From Paramesorhizobium leguminum (GTDB lineage: Bacteria; Pseudomonadota; Alphaproteobacteria; Rhizobiales; Rhizobiaceae), in the NCBI RefSeq assembly GCF_003217235.1, contig NZ_QJTF01000020.1, forward strand, positions 1 through 64,000: a DNA stretch of 64,000 nt. The letters run 5' to 3'. Both the position numbers and the translations under genes were made by a program. A model generated the notes under the pieces. The model saw only the letters and a list, made by a program, of their open reading frames with translations, searched no databases and was not told the DNA's origin. Positions 35,487 through 45,021 of this stretch are shown here, piece by piece. Within the stretch, counting starts at the first letter, position 1, and every line of letters starts with the position of its first letter.

Positions 35487-35660
35487 GAGCATTTCATATT
35501 TACACGGAAACAACTGTGCGCCCTTCACCCCCGTGGTTCGAGGCTCGCTACGCTCGCACCTCACCATGAGGGTGAAGGGTTGCAACGCTGCAGTAGTCCT
35601 CATGGTGAGGTGTGAATGGAGCGAAGCGCAATGAGCCTCGAACCACGGGGGCGCTTGGTG
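35487..35660. repeat. palindromic repeat family D, copy 3
   Basis: The leader AGAGCATTTCATATTTAC plus the CCGTGGTTCGAGGCTC inverted repeat match the reverse complement of the corresponding part of 3268-3425, so the mobile unit includes this leader, not only the palindrome. Confidence 0.85.
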
Positions 35661-35690
35661 ATTCCGTAAAAATATGAACCGCATTAGTGA

Positions 35691-35723
35691 AAAACGGGCG
35701 CGCCGGCGTCTTCCGGCGCGCCC
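35691..35723 (-). terminator. rho-independent terminator of the mannoside-type operon
   Basis: On the minus strand GGGCGCGCCGG and CCGGCGCGCCC form a perfect 11-pair stem with a six-base loop, followed by GTTTTTC. It lies just after the stop of the last operon gene. Confidence 0.85.
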
Positions 35724-35729
35724 GGTTTC

Positions 35730-36869
35730 TCAATGGCGCAGCAGCGCCTTGGCCTCTGCCACGCCCAGCGCCTCGGGCCGTGTGCAGGTCGTCTCAAGAT
35801 CGATGAAGCGTTTTTCCTCGCCGGAGCGCAGGATCGACATCATCACGTCCACCCCATGCAGGGCGCGTTCGAGGGAACAGCGCATGTCGCGCTTTTCGAC
35901 GATCGCGGCGGCCATGTCGGCAAGGCCCGCCGTGCGGTAATTGGCCATCGCCCCTTGCGGGTGTTCCTGATTGGGAATGCCGAAGGGATGCTTCCAGCCT
36001 TTCAGCCGCTTGGCCTTCTTCTTGTCCGGGAGGCCAACCTTTACGTCGCCGCCGAAGAAATTCGGGTCAGGCAGGAAAATCGACCCATCCGTGCCGTAAA
36101 GCTCCATATTCTCGTGGCGGTGCGCCCATACATCCCAGCTCGCCGAAAGCGTGATCGTCGCGCCTTCCACGAATTCCAGCACCGCATGGATGGTGGTCGG
36201 CGTCTCGACGGGGATGGTTTCGCCCTTGCGCGGTTCGGAACTGATGGTGCGCGTCGGCGTCGCCATCGAGGTGATCGCCGCCACGCGCTTCACCGGCCCG
36301 ATGAGGTTGATCAGGTTGGCGATGTAATAGGGTCCGAGATCGAGGATCGGGCCGCCGCCGGGCTTGAAGAAGAAGTCCGGATTGGGGTGCCAATGCTCCA
36401 TGCCATGGCTCATGACATGGCATGTGCCTGACGTGATCGTGCCGACTTTGCCCTCATCGATCGCCTTGCGGGCAAGCTGATGCGCGCCGCCGAGGAAGGT
36501 ATCCGGCGCGCAGCCGACCTTGAGGCCCTTCTCGTCCGCCAGCTTCTTCAGCTCCTGGCCCTGCTCCAGCGAAAGCACCAGCGGCTTTTCCGAATAGGCA
36601 TGTTTGCCGGCTTCGAGGATGCGTTTCGTCACCGCGAAATGCGCATCGGGGATCGTGAGATTGACGACGATGTCGATGTCGTCATTCGCCAGAAGCTCGT
36701 CGACGCTCTGCGCCTTGATGCCATATTCCTCCGCCCGCAATTTGGCGGCGGCGGGGTTGGCATCGGCGCAGGCGCGCATTTCGATGCGCTTGAACAGCGG
36801 CGCCAGTTTCAAATAGGTGGTCGAGATATTGCCGCAGCCGATAATGCCGACACCGAGGGTCTTTCCCAT
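35730..36869 (-). CDS. Gfo/Idh/MocA family oxidoreductase (operon-terminal)
   Basis: A 379-residue NAD(P)-dependent dehydrogenase-type protein. The N-terminal Rossmann domain has VGIIGCGNISTTY (residues 6-18). VNLTIPDAHF and the EKP loop SEKPLVLSLEQG lie around residues 70-105, and GGGPILDLGPYYI marks the C-terminal domain. It is last in the seven-gene sugar operon, about 100 bp after the TIM-barrel isomerase gene, and ends at a strong terminator. The substrate is probably a sugar or sugar derivative released by the GH2 enzyme; oxidation to a keto-sugar is a reasonable but unproven role. Confidence 0.88.
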   Translation of the reverse strand: MGKTLGVGIIGCGNISTTYLKLAPLFKRIEMRACADANPAAAKLRAEEYGIKAQSVDELLANDDIDIVVNLTIPDAHFAVTKRILEAGKHAYSEKPLVLSLEQGQELKKLADEKGLKVGCAPDTFLGGAHQLARKAIDEGKVGTITSGTCHVMSHGMEHWHPNPDFFFKPGGGPILDLGPYYIANLINLIGPVKRVAAITSMATPTRTISSEPRKGETIPVETPTTIHAVLEFVEGATITLSASWDVWAHRHENMELYGTDGSIFLPDPNFFGGDVKVGLPDKKKAKRLKGWKHPFGIPNQEHPQGAMANYRTAGLADMAAAIVEKRDMRCSLERALHGVDVMMSILRSGEEKRFIDLETTCTRPEALGVAEAKALLRH

Positions 36870-36967
36870 GTGGGTCTCCAGATTTCATAAATTCCAGATT
36901 TTATAAATTATAGAGCGGCCTGCCCTTTTGTGCGAACCGCTCCTGGCCTAGTTTTCCGGGCCTGGTT

Positions 36968-37726
36968 TCATTGAGGCGCCGCCCAGAGGCGCTTTGCCGT
37001 CTCGAGCGAACGGGTGGCGAAGCGCGTGGCGTCGGCAGGGTTGTCATGTTCCATGACGAGATACTCTACCTGCGTGTTGTGCAGCGCCTTCATGATATCA
37101 GCCCAATCGACGGTGCCGTAGCCGACATCGGCCCAGCCATCCTCGTCAAGGTTCTCGCCCGCCGGCGCGATATCCTTGACATGCACCGCGGAGATCCGGT
37201 CGCCATAGGCGGCGATCCATTCGAGCGCGTTCGCGCCACCGCGAATGATCCAGGCAATGTCCGCCTCCCACGAAAGGTCCGGCGCGGCATCGAAGATGCG
37301 CTGTTGCGGCACGGAACCATCGGCAAGCGGCACGAACTCGAACTCATGATTGTGCCAGCCGAAGATATAGCCCGCCTTGCGGAACGGCTCCCCGGCCTTC
37401 CGCAAACGCTCGCCGAAGGCGCTCCAGCCTGCGGCATCCGTGGGGCGAAAATCCGGCAACAGATAGGGGCAATAGATCGCTTTCATGCCGAGTGTGCCCG
37501 CGATTTCGAGCGCGCGCTCCTGCTCGTTTTCCAGCATGTCGATGCCGAAATGACCGGTCGGCATGGCCAAGCCATTGTCGGCGAGGCTTTTCTTCAAGCC
37601 GGCCAGATCGCCATAAACCCCGCCGTAGCCCTCGACATTGCGATAGCCGGCCTTGGCCAGCATGGAGAAGGTCTCAGCCAGCGGAAAATTGCGCGAGCTA
37701 TAAAGCTGATAGGAAAATTCTGTCAT
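36968..37726 (-). CDS. sugar phosphate isomerase/epimerase (xylose isomerase-like TIM barrel)
   Basis: A 252-residue AP-endonuclease-2/xylose-isomerase-like protein. The opening FSYQLYSSRNF and the metal-ligand motifs GWHNHEFEF (about residue 128), the Glu of SWEADIAWI, HVKD (about residue 185) and the late EYLVMEHDN are typical. The ATG overlaps the stop of the GH2 gene by four bases, so translation is coupled. In similar operons it pairs with a Gfo/Idh oxidoreductase, as here, for hexose isomerisation or keto-glycoside handling. The exact reaction is unassigned. Confidence 0.88.
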   Translation of the reverse strand: MTEFSYQLYSSRNFPLAETFSMLAKAGYRNVEGYGGVYGDLAGLKKSLADNGLAMPTGHFGIDMLENEQERALEIAGTLGMKAIYCPYLLPDFRPTDAAGWSAFGERLRKAGEPFRKAGYIFGWHNHEFEFVPLADGSVPQQRIFDAAPDLSWEADIAWIIRGGANALEWIAAYGDRISAVHVKDIAPAGENLDEDGWADVGYGTVDWADIMKALHNTQVEYLVMEHDNPADATRFATRSLETAKRLWAAPQ

Positions 37727-40215
37727 GTGTCACGTCCTTCTGGATGACCGGGGGTCCGGGAACTGGAATAAAGATCGCGCACCAGCAATGTTACGGCGGC
37801 CTTTGCCGCCTCTTGCGGGCTGGCGGTGAAAATGATCGTCGCGGCCTCACCGGGATGAAGGGTGAGCGCATTGTCGGAAAACCGGCCCTGCGCCTCGCAT
37901 TCAAGCGTGACGAACAGCGCCAGCGCCGAGGCTTCTAGCGAAATGGAAAGCCCTTGGGCGGTCGTGGTCACCGAAGTCTTGATGCGGGCATCCTTGAGAG
38001 GCAGTGCCTTATAGGGAACCGGCGAGAAATGATCGCTACCCGTGCTGCCATCCGAGGCGGACCAGCGGTAGAGCAGGATCGCGCCTTCGGGGATGTCATT
38101 GAGCGCGACGCCGGCAATGGGTATCGCCCGATCCGTCGGCACGGTCCGGCTTGCCCGCTGCAATGGCGTCGCGTTGCCCGCCATATCGAGCGCGATGATC
38201 TCCAGATCGATATCGACCGGCTGCGACGTATCATTGGCGGCATGGAAGGCAATATCCAGCCCGTTTTTGTCCGGAATAGCGCTGACAGCCACCGGCGCGA
38301 AGAAGCGCCTCGCCATATAATGCAGCGCCTTCCAGCCGCCGCCATAATCGAGGCTCGACCAGGAGGCCACCGGCCATGTGTCGTTGAGCTGCCAATAAAG
38401 CGCGCCCATGCAATGCGGTTTCAGCGAGCGCCAGTATTCCACCGCGGTGCGGATCGCCAGGCCCTGCTGGATCTGGCTCAAGTAGACGAAGTTCTCGAAA
38501 CCTTCGGGGAAACGGAAATAGCGGAACATCGTCTCCGCGATACGCGCATTGCCGCCGGCGTTCTTCTGATGCGCCTCCATGACGGGCGAGGCGATGTTCA
38601 TATCCCCTGCCTCGGCGAAGGTGCGGATGACGGACATCGACGGGAAGGACTGAAAGCCGAACTCCGAGCAGAAGCGCGGGTTGACGCTGCGATATTCGTG
38701 AAACGATTTTCCCTCGTGCCAAACACTCCAGAAATGCATGTCGCCGGAGGAATCGTCATGCCACGCATCGCCGAAACTCATCGGCCCCGGCGATGGACTC
38801 GACGGCCACCAGTTGGCATCGGGAAGCGTTTCCTTAAGCGCCGTTTCGATGGTGCGGTTGAGCCGGTCGTAGCTGACGAGATAGCGGTCGCGATTCTCAC
38901 GCGATTCCTCGAACCAACCCAGCGCGCCGATCAGCTCATTGTCGCCGCACCAGAGCGCAATCGAGGCGTGGTGCGAAAGCCGGGTCGCCTGATAGCGCAC
39001 CTCCTCGTCAACCTCCGCCAGAAATTCCGGCGTCGAGGGGTAGAGGTTGCAGGCGAACATGAAATCCTGCCAGACCATCAGTCCCAGCCGGTCGCATAGA
39101 TCGTAGAACCAGTCCGGCTCATAGAACCCGCCGCCCCAGACGCGGATCATGTTCATGTTGGCATCGACGGCTGATTGCAGAAGACCAGCGGTTGCCTCCG
39201 GCGTGATCCGCGAGGGCAACGCATCCTGCGGAATCCAGTTCGCGCCGCGGCAGAAGATTTCGCGCCCGTTGACGCGGAAGAAGAAGCGGTTTCCTGCCTC
39301 ATCCGGCTCCGTCACCAATTCGATGTGGCGAAGGCCGATCTGGCGTGTTTCGGTCAAACCTCCCAGATGAATTTTGAGCGGATAGAGATGCTGCTCGCCA
39401 CTGCCTGCCGGCCACCAGAGCTTAGGCTCGTCGATGGTGAAGGTTTCGGTCAGCCAGTTCGTTCCAGCGGAAACATCCGCATGTCCTGATATGACCTGCC
39501 CATCGAACGTGATGACATAGGGTACAGTCTCCCCATGCCGGGCATCCACCTCGATCTCGAGCGTCAACCGGACCGCGCCATCTTCATGCGCCTGATGGAC
39601 CAACACTTGCGCGACGTGAATGTTGTCCACACGCTCCAATACGATACGTCCGTAAAGCCCGAAGGGCGCGATGGCGATGTTCCAGTCCCAGCCGAAATGA
39701 CATTGGGCCTTGCGCAGCATGTTGCCGTTGGGAATCGGCGAATTGCCGGCGTGGTAAGGCACGTAGAACGGCTGCGCCTCTTGGCAAGCGCGCCCGGCCT
39801 TCACGTTCGAGCGGAAAAGAATCTCGATGCGGTTCTCGCCCGGTTGCAGCGCATGGGAGACATCCACGCGGAACCGGCGGAAGCTGTTGGCTGCCTCGAT
39901 CACGGTTTTGCCATTGATGCTGATTGCGGCGACCGTATCGAGATAATCGACGTCCAGATGCCAGCCATCAAGCGGCGCGTCCGCTGGAAGGACGAAGGTT
40001 CGGCGGGCTATCCAGTCTTCTTCCGCGATCCAGCGCAGATCATATTCGTTGCGACCGTAATACGGATCGGGAATCGCACCCGCAGCGTGTAGCGCGGAGA
40101 TGGCATCGCCGGGGAGTGCCATCGGCACGTCGTGGCGTTCGCCCGCATCGCAAAGGCGCCATTCGCCTGCGAGGTTGATGCTTTCGTTGGCCGCAAGCAG
40201 AGACGTAGCGTTCAT
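37723..40215 (-). CDS. glycoside hydrolase family 2 protein, beta-mannosidase-like
   Basis: An 830-residue cytoplasmic GH2 enzyme without a signal peptide. The N-terminal sugar-binding jelly roll (LAGEWRLCD ... HLDVDYLDTVAAISING) is followed by the beta-mannosidase segment CHFGWDWNIAIAPFGLYG. The TIM barrel has MNMIRVWGGGFYEPDWFYDLCD, the acid/base Glu in LWCGDNE (about residue 425) and the nucleophile Glu in CSEFGFQSFPS (about residue 522). A C-terminal beta domain ends the protein. Relatives remove terminal beta-mannosyl residues from oligosaccharides. It lies between the ABC ATPase gene and the isomerase gene, so imported mannosides are a reasonable substrate. Confidence 0.92.
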   Translation of the reverse strand: MNATSLLAANESINLAGEWRLCDAGERHDVPMALPGDAISALHAAGAIPDPYYGRNEYDLRWIAEEDWIARRTFVLPADAPLDGWHLDVDYLDTVAAISINGKTVIEAANSFRRFRVDVSHALQPGENRIEILFRSNVKAGRACQEAQPFYVPYHAGNSPIPNGNMLRKAQCHFGWDWNIAIAPFGLYGRIVLERVDNIHVAQVLVHQAHEDGAVRLTLEIEVDARHGETVPYVITFDGQVISGHADVSAGTNWLTETFTIDEPKLWWPAGSGEQHLYPLKIHLGGLTETRQIGLRHIELVTEPDEAGNRFFFRVNGREIFCRGANWIPQDALPSRITPEATAGLLQSAVDANMNMIRVWGGGFYEPDWFYDLCDRLGLMVWQDFMFACNLYPSTPEFLAEVDEEVRYQATRLSHHASIALWCGDNELIGALGWFEESRENRDRYLVSYDRLNRTIETALKETLPDANWWPSSPSPGPMSFGDAWHDDSSGDMHFWSVWHEGKSFHEYRSVNPRFCSEFGFQSFPSMSVIRTFAEAGDMNIASPVMEAHQKNAGGNARIAETMFRYFRFPEGFENFVYLSQIQQGLAIRTAVEYWRSLKPHCMGALYWQLNDTWPVASWSSLDYGGGWKALHYMARRFFAPVAVSAIPDKNGLDIAFHAANDTSQPVDIDLEIIALDMAGNATPLQRASRTVPTDRAIPIAGVALNDIPEGAILLYRWSASDGSTGSDHFSPVPYKALPLKDARIKTSVTTTAQGLSISLEASALALFVTLECEAQGRFSDNALTLHPGEAATIIFTASPQEAAKAAVTLLVRDLYSSSRTPGHPEGRDT

Positions 40216-40220
40216 GTTCT

Positions 40221-40381
40221 ACCCCCCCTCTGCCCTGCCGGGCATCTCCCCCTCAAGGGGGGAGATTGGCTGATAGTTCCCACGGCTCTCATCCTGCAGT
40301 ATCAGCGACTGATGCCGAACGTCCATGAAGGCGTAATCTCCCCCCTTGAGGGGGAGATGCCCGGCAGGGCAGAGGGGGGTG
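40221..40381. repeat. palindromic repeat family A, copy 2
   Basis: CCCCCCTCTGCCCTGCCGGG at the left and CCCGGCAGGGCAGAGGGGGG at the right are near-perfect complements about 160 bp apart. It fills the gap between the ABC ATPase and GH2 genes of one operon. Confidence 0.92.
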
Positions 40382-40413
40382 AGAAGGCGATGCATCATTT
40401 CATCCAGAAAACG

Positions 40414-41520
40414 CTAGATACGTTCCTCGCTCTTGGCATCAAACAGCGAGGCCATGCTCAGGTTGAAACTCACCTTGACCTGCTCGCCGGGGCGATAGCG
40501 CTTGCCGGATTCCACGCGTACCGAAAGCGGTTTGCTTGCCACCTTCAGCCAGACAAGGCTGTCGGCGCCCATTGGCTCATCGAGATCGACAATTGCGTCA
40601 TGACCGTCGCCGCCTTCCCCACCGATACGGATATGTTCCGGCCTCACGCCGAGCACGACTTCGCGCCCCGGCGTCAGCGCGCCGTCGGCCTCGTAGCGAT
40701 CGAGCGCGATATCGAAATCGCTGGCCCGGAAGACCGTTTTTCCGTCCTTTTCGGCAAGCTGGCCGGAAATGAAATTCATCGACGGCGAGCCGATGAAACC
40801 GGCGACGAAACGATTGCGCGGCTTGTTGTAGATGGTCATTGGGTCATCAAGTTGCTGCACGACGCCGCCCTTCATCACCGCGATGCGGTCGGCGAGCGTC
40901 AGCGCCTCGATCTGGTCATGCGTGACATAGATCATGGTGTTGCCGAGCTTGTGATGCAGCCGCTTGATCTCGACGCGCAGTTCCGAGCGCAGCTTTGCGT
41001 CCAGGTTCGAAAGCGGCTCGTCGAAGAGAAACACATCGACATCGCGCACCAGCGCCCGCCCTATCGCCACGCGCTGCCGCTGGCCGCCGGAAAGAGCGGA
41101 TGGCTTGCGCTGCAACAAGGGTTCGATCTGCAGAATTTCGGCGGCGCGTGCGATGCGCTTGGTTATCTCCGGCTTCGGCACGCCTGCGACGCGCAGGCCG
41201 AAGGAGAGGTTCTTTTCCACCGTCATCTGCGGATAAAGTGCATAGGACTGGAACACCATGCCGATGCCGCGATTCTTCGGCTCTTCCCAAGTGACGTTCT
41301 TGCCCTTGATGTTGATCTGGCCCTCGGAGATATCCAGCAGCCCGGCAATGCAGTTGAGCAGCGTGGACTTGCCGCAACCGGATGGCCCGAGAAGCACCAG
41401 AAACTCCCCTTCCCGGATATCGAGATCGAGCTTTTTAAGGACATTCACGGTACCGAAGCTCAGCGACAAATCCTTGATCGAGACGCTTGTACCGGCATTT
41501 GTGTTCACGTTCATAAGCAT
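40414..41520 (-). CDS. sugar ABC transporter ATP-binding protein (UgpC/MsmK type)
   Basis: A 368-residue CUT1-family ATPase. Walker [10 protein letters not shown] is near residue 42, the Q-loop YALYPQMTV, signature [15 protein letters not shown] and Walker [17 protein letters not shown] follow, then the H-loop VTHDQ. A C-terminal TOBE-type regulatory domain includes LGVRPEHIRIGGEGG. It energises the permeases encoded immediately upstream: its ATG overlaps the last base of the permease stop (TAATG). It is a separate subunit from AglK of the neighbouring operon. Confidence 0.95.
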   Translation of the reverse strand: MLMNVNTNAGTSVSIKDLSLSFGTVNVLKKLDLDIREGEFLVLLGPSGCGKSTLLNCIAGLLDISEGQINIKGKNVTWEEPKNRGIGMVFQSYALYPQMTVEKNLSFGLRVAGVPKPEITKRIARAAEILQIEPLLQRKPSALSGGQRQRVAIGRALVRDVDVFLFDEPLSNLDAKLRSELRVEIKRLHHKLGNTMIYVTHDQIEALTLADRIAVMKGGVVQQLDDPMTIYNKPRNRFVAGFIGSPSMNFISGQLAEKDGKTVFRASDFDIALDRYEADGALTPGREVVLGVRPEHIRIGGEGGDGHDAIVDLDEPMGADSLVWLKVASKPLSVRVESGKRYRPGEQVKVSFNLSMASLFDAKSEERI

Positions 41521-42440
41521 TATCCCTTCACCGCTCCCGCGGCGATGCCCCGGACGAAATAGCGGCCGGAGAAGAAATAGATGAGGAGCGGCACCGCGCC
41601 GGTGAGGATCGTCGCGGCCATGTTGACATTGTATTCCTTGACGCCCTGAACCGAATTCACGACGTTGTTAAGCTGAACGGTCATGGGGAAATTCTGGGTT
41701 CCGGCGAAGATCACGCCGAACAGGAAGTCGTTCCAGATGCCGGTTACTTGAAGAATAATCCCGACGACAAAGATCGGCAGCGACATCGGCAGCATGATCT
41801 GCAGGAAAATCCGCCAGAACCCGGCCCCATCCACCCGCGCGGCCTTGAAAAGCTCAGGCGGCAGCGAGGCGAAATAATTGCGGAAGAGCAAGGTCAGGAT
41901 CGGCATGCCGAAAATGGTATGGATGAGGACAATACCGGGCAGGCTTCCAAAGATGCCAAGCTCGCGGGTGATGATCACGAGCGGATAGAGCATCACCTGA
42001 TAGGGAATGAACGCGCCGAAGAGCAGGATGGTGAAGAAGACTTCCGATCCCCTGAACTTCCAGTTTGAAAGCGCATAGCCATTCACCGAGGCGATGAAAA
42101 TCGAGATGATCGCGCTTGGAATGGTGATCTTCACCGAATTCCAGAAGCCGGTCCTGATGCCCTCGCAATAAAGCCCGGTGCAGGCCTGGCTCCATGCCTT
42201 CACCCATGGCTCGAAGGTGATTTCGACGGGCGGCGCGAAGATGTTGCCGAGGCGGATTTCCGGCATCCCCTTCAGCGAAGTCATCACCATCACATAAAGC
42301 GGCAGGAGATAGTAGAGCGCCGCTACGATCAGCACGCCGTAAACCATCACGGTAGCCGGCGCGAACATACGTCTTGGCCGGGCACCCCATGGCTCCGCTT
42401 TTGCGTGCGGTGCAGCATGAATTATTGTTGCTTCCGCCAT
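41520..42440 (-). CDS. sugar ABC transporter permease, MalG type
   Basis: A 306-residue inner-membrane protein with six predicted transmembrane segments. The EAA loop ELFKAARVDGAGFWRIFLQIMLPMSLP is near residues 205-230, as expected for the CUT1 family MalG-like subunit. ATG at 42440 follows GAGGAG; a start five codons upstream overlaps the first permease gene and is less well supported. It pairs with the MalF-type subunit encoded just upstream to form the import channel. Confidence 0.93.
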   Translation of the reverse strand: MAEATIIHAAPHAKAEPWGARPRRMFAPATVMVYGVLIVAALYYLLPLYVMVMTSLKGMPEIRLGNIFAPPVEITFEPWVKAWSQACTGLYCEGIRTGFWNSVKITIPSAIISIFIASVNGYALSNWKFRGSEVFFTILLFGAFIPYQVMLYPLVIITRELGIFGSLPGIVLIHTIFGMPILTLLFRNYFASLPPELFKAARVDGAGFWRIFLQIMLPMSLPIFVVGIILQVTGIWNDFLFGVIFAGTQNFPMTVQLNNVVNSVQGVKEYNVNMAATILTGAVPLLIYFFSGRYFVRGIAAGAVKG

Positions 42441-42451
42441 TTGCAGGCTCC

Positions 42452-43333
42452 TCACTTAGCTTTTCGGCCACCGAACTCCAGCATCGCCCATGGAATGAGG
42501 ATGATGAGGACGGTGGCGAGCATGACGGTCGAGGCGGCGAGGCCCTGGCCTAGATTGGCCCAGCCGAACATGAAGTCGTAGACGTATTTGGCCGGAACTT
42601 CCGTGGAAATGCCCGGGCCGCCATTGGTCATGGCGACGACGAGATCGTAGAGCTTGACGATGCCGGTCGCGATCAGCACGAGCGTGGTGATGAAGACCGG
42701 GCGCATCATCGGGATGATGACGAAGACATAGGTCTTCCACGTTGGGATTCCATCCACCCGCGCGGCCTTCCAGATTTCCTCATCGATATTGCGCAGGCCC
42801 GCCAGCATCAGCGCCATGACGAGGCCGGTCCCCTGCCATAGCCCGGCAATGACGATGGCATAGATCGCCATGCTGCGATTGGAGAGGAGGGCGAAGCTGA
42901 AGCTCTCGAAGCCCAGATCCCGCACCACCTTCTCGATGCCGAACGGGTTCAATATCCATTGCCATACGAGGCCGGTGACGATGTGGGAAAGCGCAAAGGG
43001 ATAGAGAAAAATGGTACGGAAGGCGTTTTCGAAACGGATCTTCTGATCCATGAAAACGGCGAGGATGAAGCCGACGACAAGGGAAAATATCAGCGACAGG
43101 ATACCGTAAATCGCAAGGTTCTTTATCGAAACGTCCCAGCGTGATGCGCCGAACAGCCGCGTATACTGGTCGAAGCCGACGAAGTTCAGCATCGGCAGCG
43201 AGCGCGAGGACGTGAAGGAATAAACCACGGTCCACACCGTGCAGCCTATAAAGACGACAAGCACGGTCGCAATCATCGGCAGCGCGGCGATCTTGGCGTT
43301 GAGATTGCGGAAAAGCAGGCGTCGCGCCGTCAT
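42452..43333 (-). CDS. sugar ABC transporter permease, MalF type
   Basis: A 293-residue permease of the CUT1 family with six transmembrane segments. The EAA loop EEIWKAARVDGIPTWKTYVFVIIPMMRP lies near residues 190-217. GGAGGG precedes the ATG. It follows the solute-binding protein gene; a family A repeat occupies the gap between them. It forms the channel with the downstream MalG-type protein. Confidence 0.93.
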   Translation of the reverse strand: MTARRLLFRNLNAKIAALPMIATVLVVFIGCTVWTVVYSFTSSRSLPMLNFVGFDQYTRLFGASRWDVSIKNLAIYGILSLIFSLVVGFILAVFMDQKIRFENAFRTIFLYPFALSHIVTGLVWQWILNPFGIEKVVRDLGFESFSFALLSNRSMAIYAIVIAGLWQGTGLVMALMLAGLRNIDEEIWKAARVDGIPTWKTYVFVIIPMMRPVFITTLVLIATGIVKLYDLVVAMTNGGPGISTEVPAKYVYDFMFGWANLGQGLAASTVMLATVLIILIPWAMLEFGGRKAK

Positions 43334-43377
43334 GGACGGTTTCCCTCCGTGTTTAGGAGGAAGTGCCTGTCATCGAC

Positions 43378-43536
43378 ACCCCCCTCTGCCCTGCCGGGCA
43401 TCTCCCCCTCAAGGGGGGAGATTGGCTGACACTTCCCCCTGCCCCCATTCTGCAAGGCCTGCGATTGGTGCCGGACATCTATCGACGCGTAATCTCCCCC
43501 CTTGAGGGGGAGATGCCCGGCAGGGCAGAGGGGGGT
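43378..43536. repeat. palindromic repeat family A, copy 3
   Basis: Same ends as the copy at 40221-40381 (CCCCTCTGCCCTGCCGGGCA and its complement). It lies between the binding-protein gene and the first permease gene, where a stable mRNA stem would favour high expression of the binding protein over the membrane subunits. Confidence 0.92.
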
Positions 43537-43610
43537 GAGTGCGAAATGGATATGCATTGGATGCTCTAGCGCCAACCGCGACCAGCGTTGCCGGTCGCAG
43601 TCGCCATTCC

Positions 43611-44852
43611 TCAATGCGCCGATTCCATGATCTCGGCGAAACGCTTCTGCATATCGTCGACAGTCATTTCTGGCCCGGAGAAGAATTCCCCCATGAGGCT
43701 CTCAATCTGCCCCTGCGTGTCCGGCGCGCGCAATTGATCACCGGAAGGAATGATATTGTCGGGGTTTTTAAGAAGCTCGATACCCTTCTTCATGCAGGAG
43801 CTGGCGGTTGCCATATCGATATCGCCGCGGATCGGAATCGACCCCTTGGCGAGATTGAAGGCCACCTGTGTCTGCTTGGACACCAGCATGCTGGCGAGCT
43901 TCAGCTGCGCCTTGGTGACTTCCGGGTCCTTGTTCTTGGGGAAATAGATGGCGTCTCCGCCGGACTCCACCACCGGATGATCGCCGAGGCCCGGCAGGCA
44001 GTCATAGTCCTTGCCCGCGACCTTGCCGGCGGTGGTGAATTCGCCCTGCGCCCAATCGCCCATGATCTGCCCACCGGCCTTGCCGGTCATTACCATGTTG
44101 GTCGCTTCGTTCCACGAGCGGCCGACATAACCGGGATCGGCCATCGAACGCGCATCGGCAAGGGCCTGGATCACCTTCTTGAATTCCGGACCGTTCAAGG
44201 CTGCGCTATCCTTGTCCTTGTTGACCTTCAGATAAAGGTCCTTGCCGCCAAGGGACGCGGTCAGCACGTTGAACATGCCGCTCACCTGCCAGCCATCGCC
44301 GGTCGCCAGCGGAATTATGCCTTTTTCCTTGAGCTTCGGAGCAGCGGCGACGAACTCTTGCCAATTCTTCGGAGCTTCGACACCCGCCTGCTTGAACACA
44401 TCGGGGTTGGTCCACATCCAGTCCCAGGAATGGATGTTGAGCGGCACGCAATAGAGCTTGCCCTCGAAGGTGCAGGATTCAAGCAGGCTTGCGGGGCGGA
44501 TGAAATCCTTCCAGCCTTCTTTTTCCGCAAGCTCGGTCAGGTCGGTCATCAGCCCGGCCTGCACCAGCTCCTCCGCCTGACGCCCGTGATTGAGCTGCGT
44601 GGCGCCCATAGGGTTGCCGCCAAGGATACGGCTGACGATGATCGGGCGCGCGCCGCTGCCGCTGCCGCCGATGGCCCCGTCGACCCATTTGTCGCCGCCC
44701 GCTTTGTTGAACTGCTCGGCAAGGGTCTTCACCGCGGCAGCTTCGCCGCCCGAAGTCCACCAATGGGTGACCTCAAGGTCGGCAGCCCTCGCAAAAGAAA
44801 TGGTGGTAAATGCAACCGAAGCGGACAGAGCCGCGATCAAACCGTAACGCAT
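43611..44852 (-). CDS. sugar ABC transporter substrate-binding protein
   Basis: A 413-residue extracellular solute-binding protein (CUT1, family 1). A signal peptide (MRYGLIAALSASVAFTTISFA) precedes the mature start ADLEVTHWWTSGGEAAAVKT, the usual opening of sugar-binding members. GSGSGARPIIVSRILGGNPMGATQLNHGRQAEEL and SWDWMWTNPDVFKQAG are further family features. AGGGAGG precedes the ATG. It is first in the operon with the two permeases, ATPase and GH2 enzyme, and is read away from a control region with LacI-type palindromes. The ligand is probably a mannoside or other oligosaccharide. Confidence 0.94.
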   Translation of the reverse strand: MRYGLIAALSASVAFTTISFARAADLEVTHWWTSGGEAAAVKTLAEQFNKAGGDKWVDGAIGGSGSGARPIIVSRILGGNPMGATQLNHGRQAEELVQAGLMTDLTELAEKEGWKDFIRPASLLESCTFEGKLYCVPLNIHSWDWMWTNPDVFKQAGVEAPKNWQEFVAAAPKLKEKGIIPLATGDGWQVSGMFNVLTASLGGKDLYLKVNKDKDSAALNGPEFKKVIQALADARSMADPGYVGRSWNEATNMVMTGKAGGQIMGDWAQGEFTTAGKVAGKDYDCLPGLGDHPVVESGGDAIYFPKNKDPEVTKAQLKLASMLVSKQTQVAFNLAKGSIPIRGDIDMATASSCMKKGIELLKNPDNIIPSGDQLRAPDTQGQIESLMGEFFSGPEMTVDDMQKRFAEIMESAH

Positions 44853-44866
44853 CCGATATCCTCCCT

Positions 44867-44886
44867 AATCTGAAACGTTACAAATT
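44867..44886. promoter_or_regulatory. LacI-type operator, imperfect palindrome
   Basis: AATCTGAAACGTTACAAATT differs at two positions from the perfect palindrome at 45022-45041. It lies 15 bp upstream of the minus-strand binding-protein start codon, where bound repressor would block initiation or elongation. Confidence 0.75.
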
Positions 44887-45021
44887 ATCGTATTGAAACC
44901 AGCCGCGTATGCAAGGGCTGAATCTGAGCAAAACGGAATTTACAGCATATTTTTTGGGTCATGCATTGATATTGTTATGTATTTTTCGAAGGCTCACCGT
45001 TGCGGTGTTGTGCTATTCGCA

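Larger units (their letters stand above)
34930..35690. other. intergenic region of AT-rich sequence and repeats
   Basis: This 760-bp gap holds the autotransporter promoter region (AT-rich, 35035-35125) and then three repeat blocks: 35124-35210, 35271-35424 and 35487-35660, each listed separately. I see no coding sequence. Confidence 0.6.
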
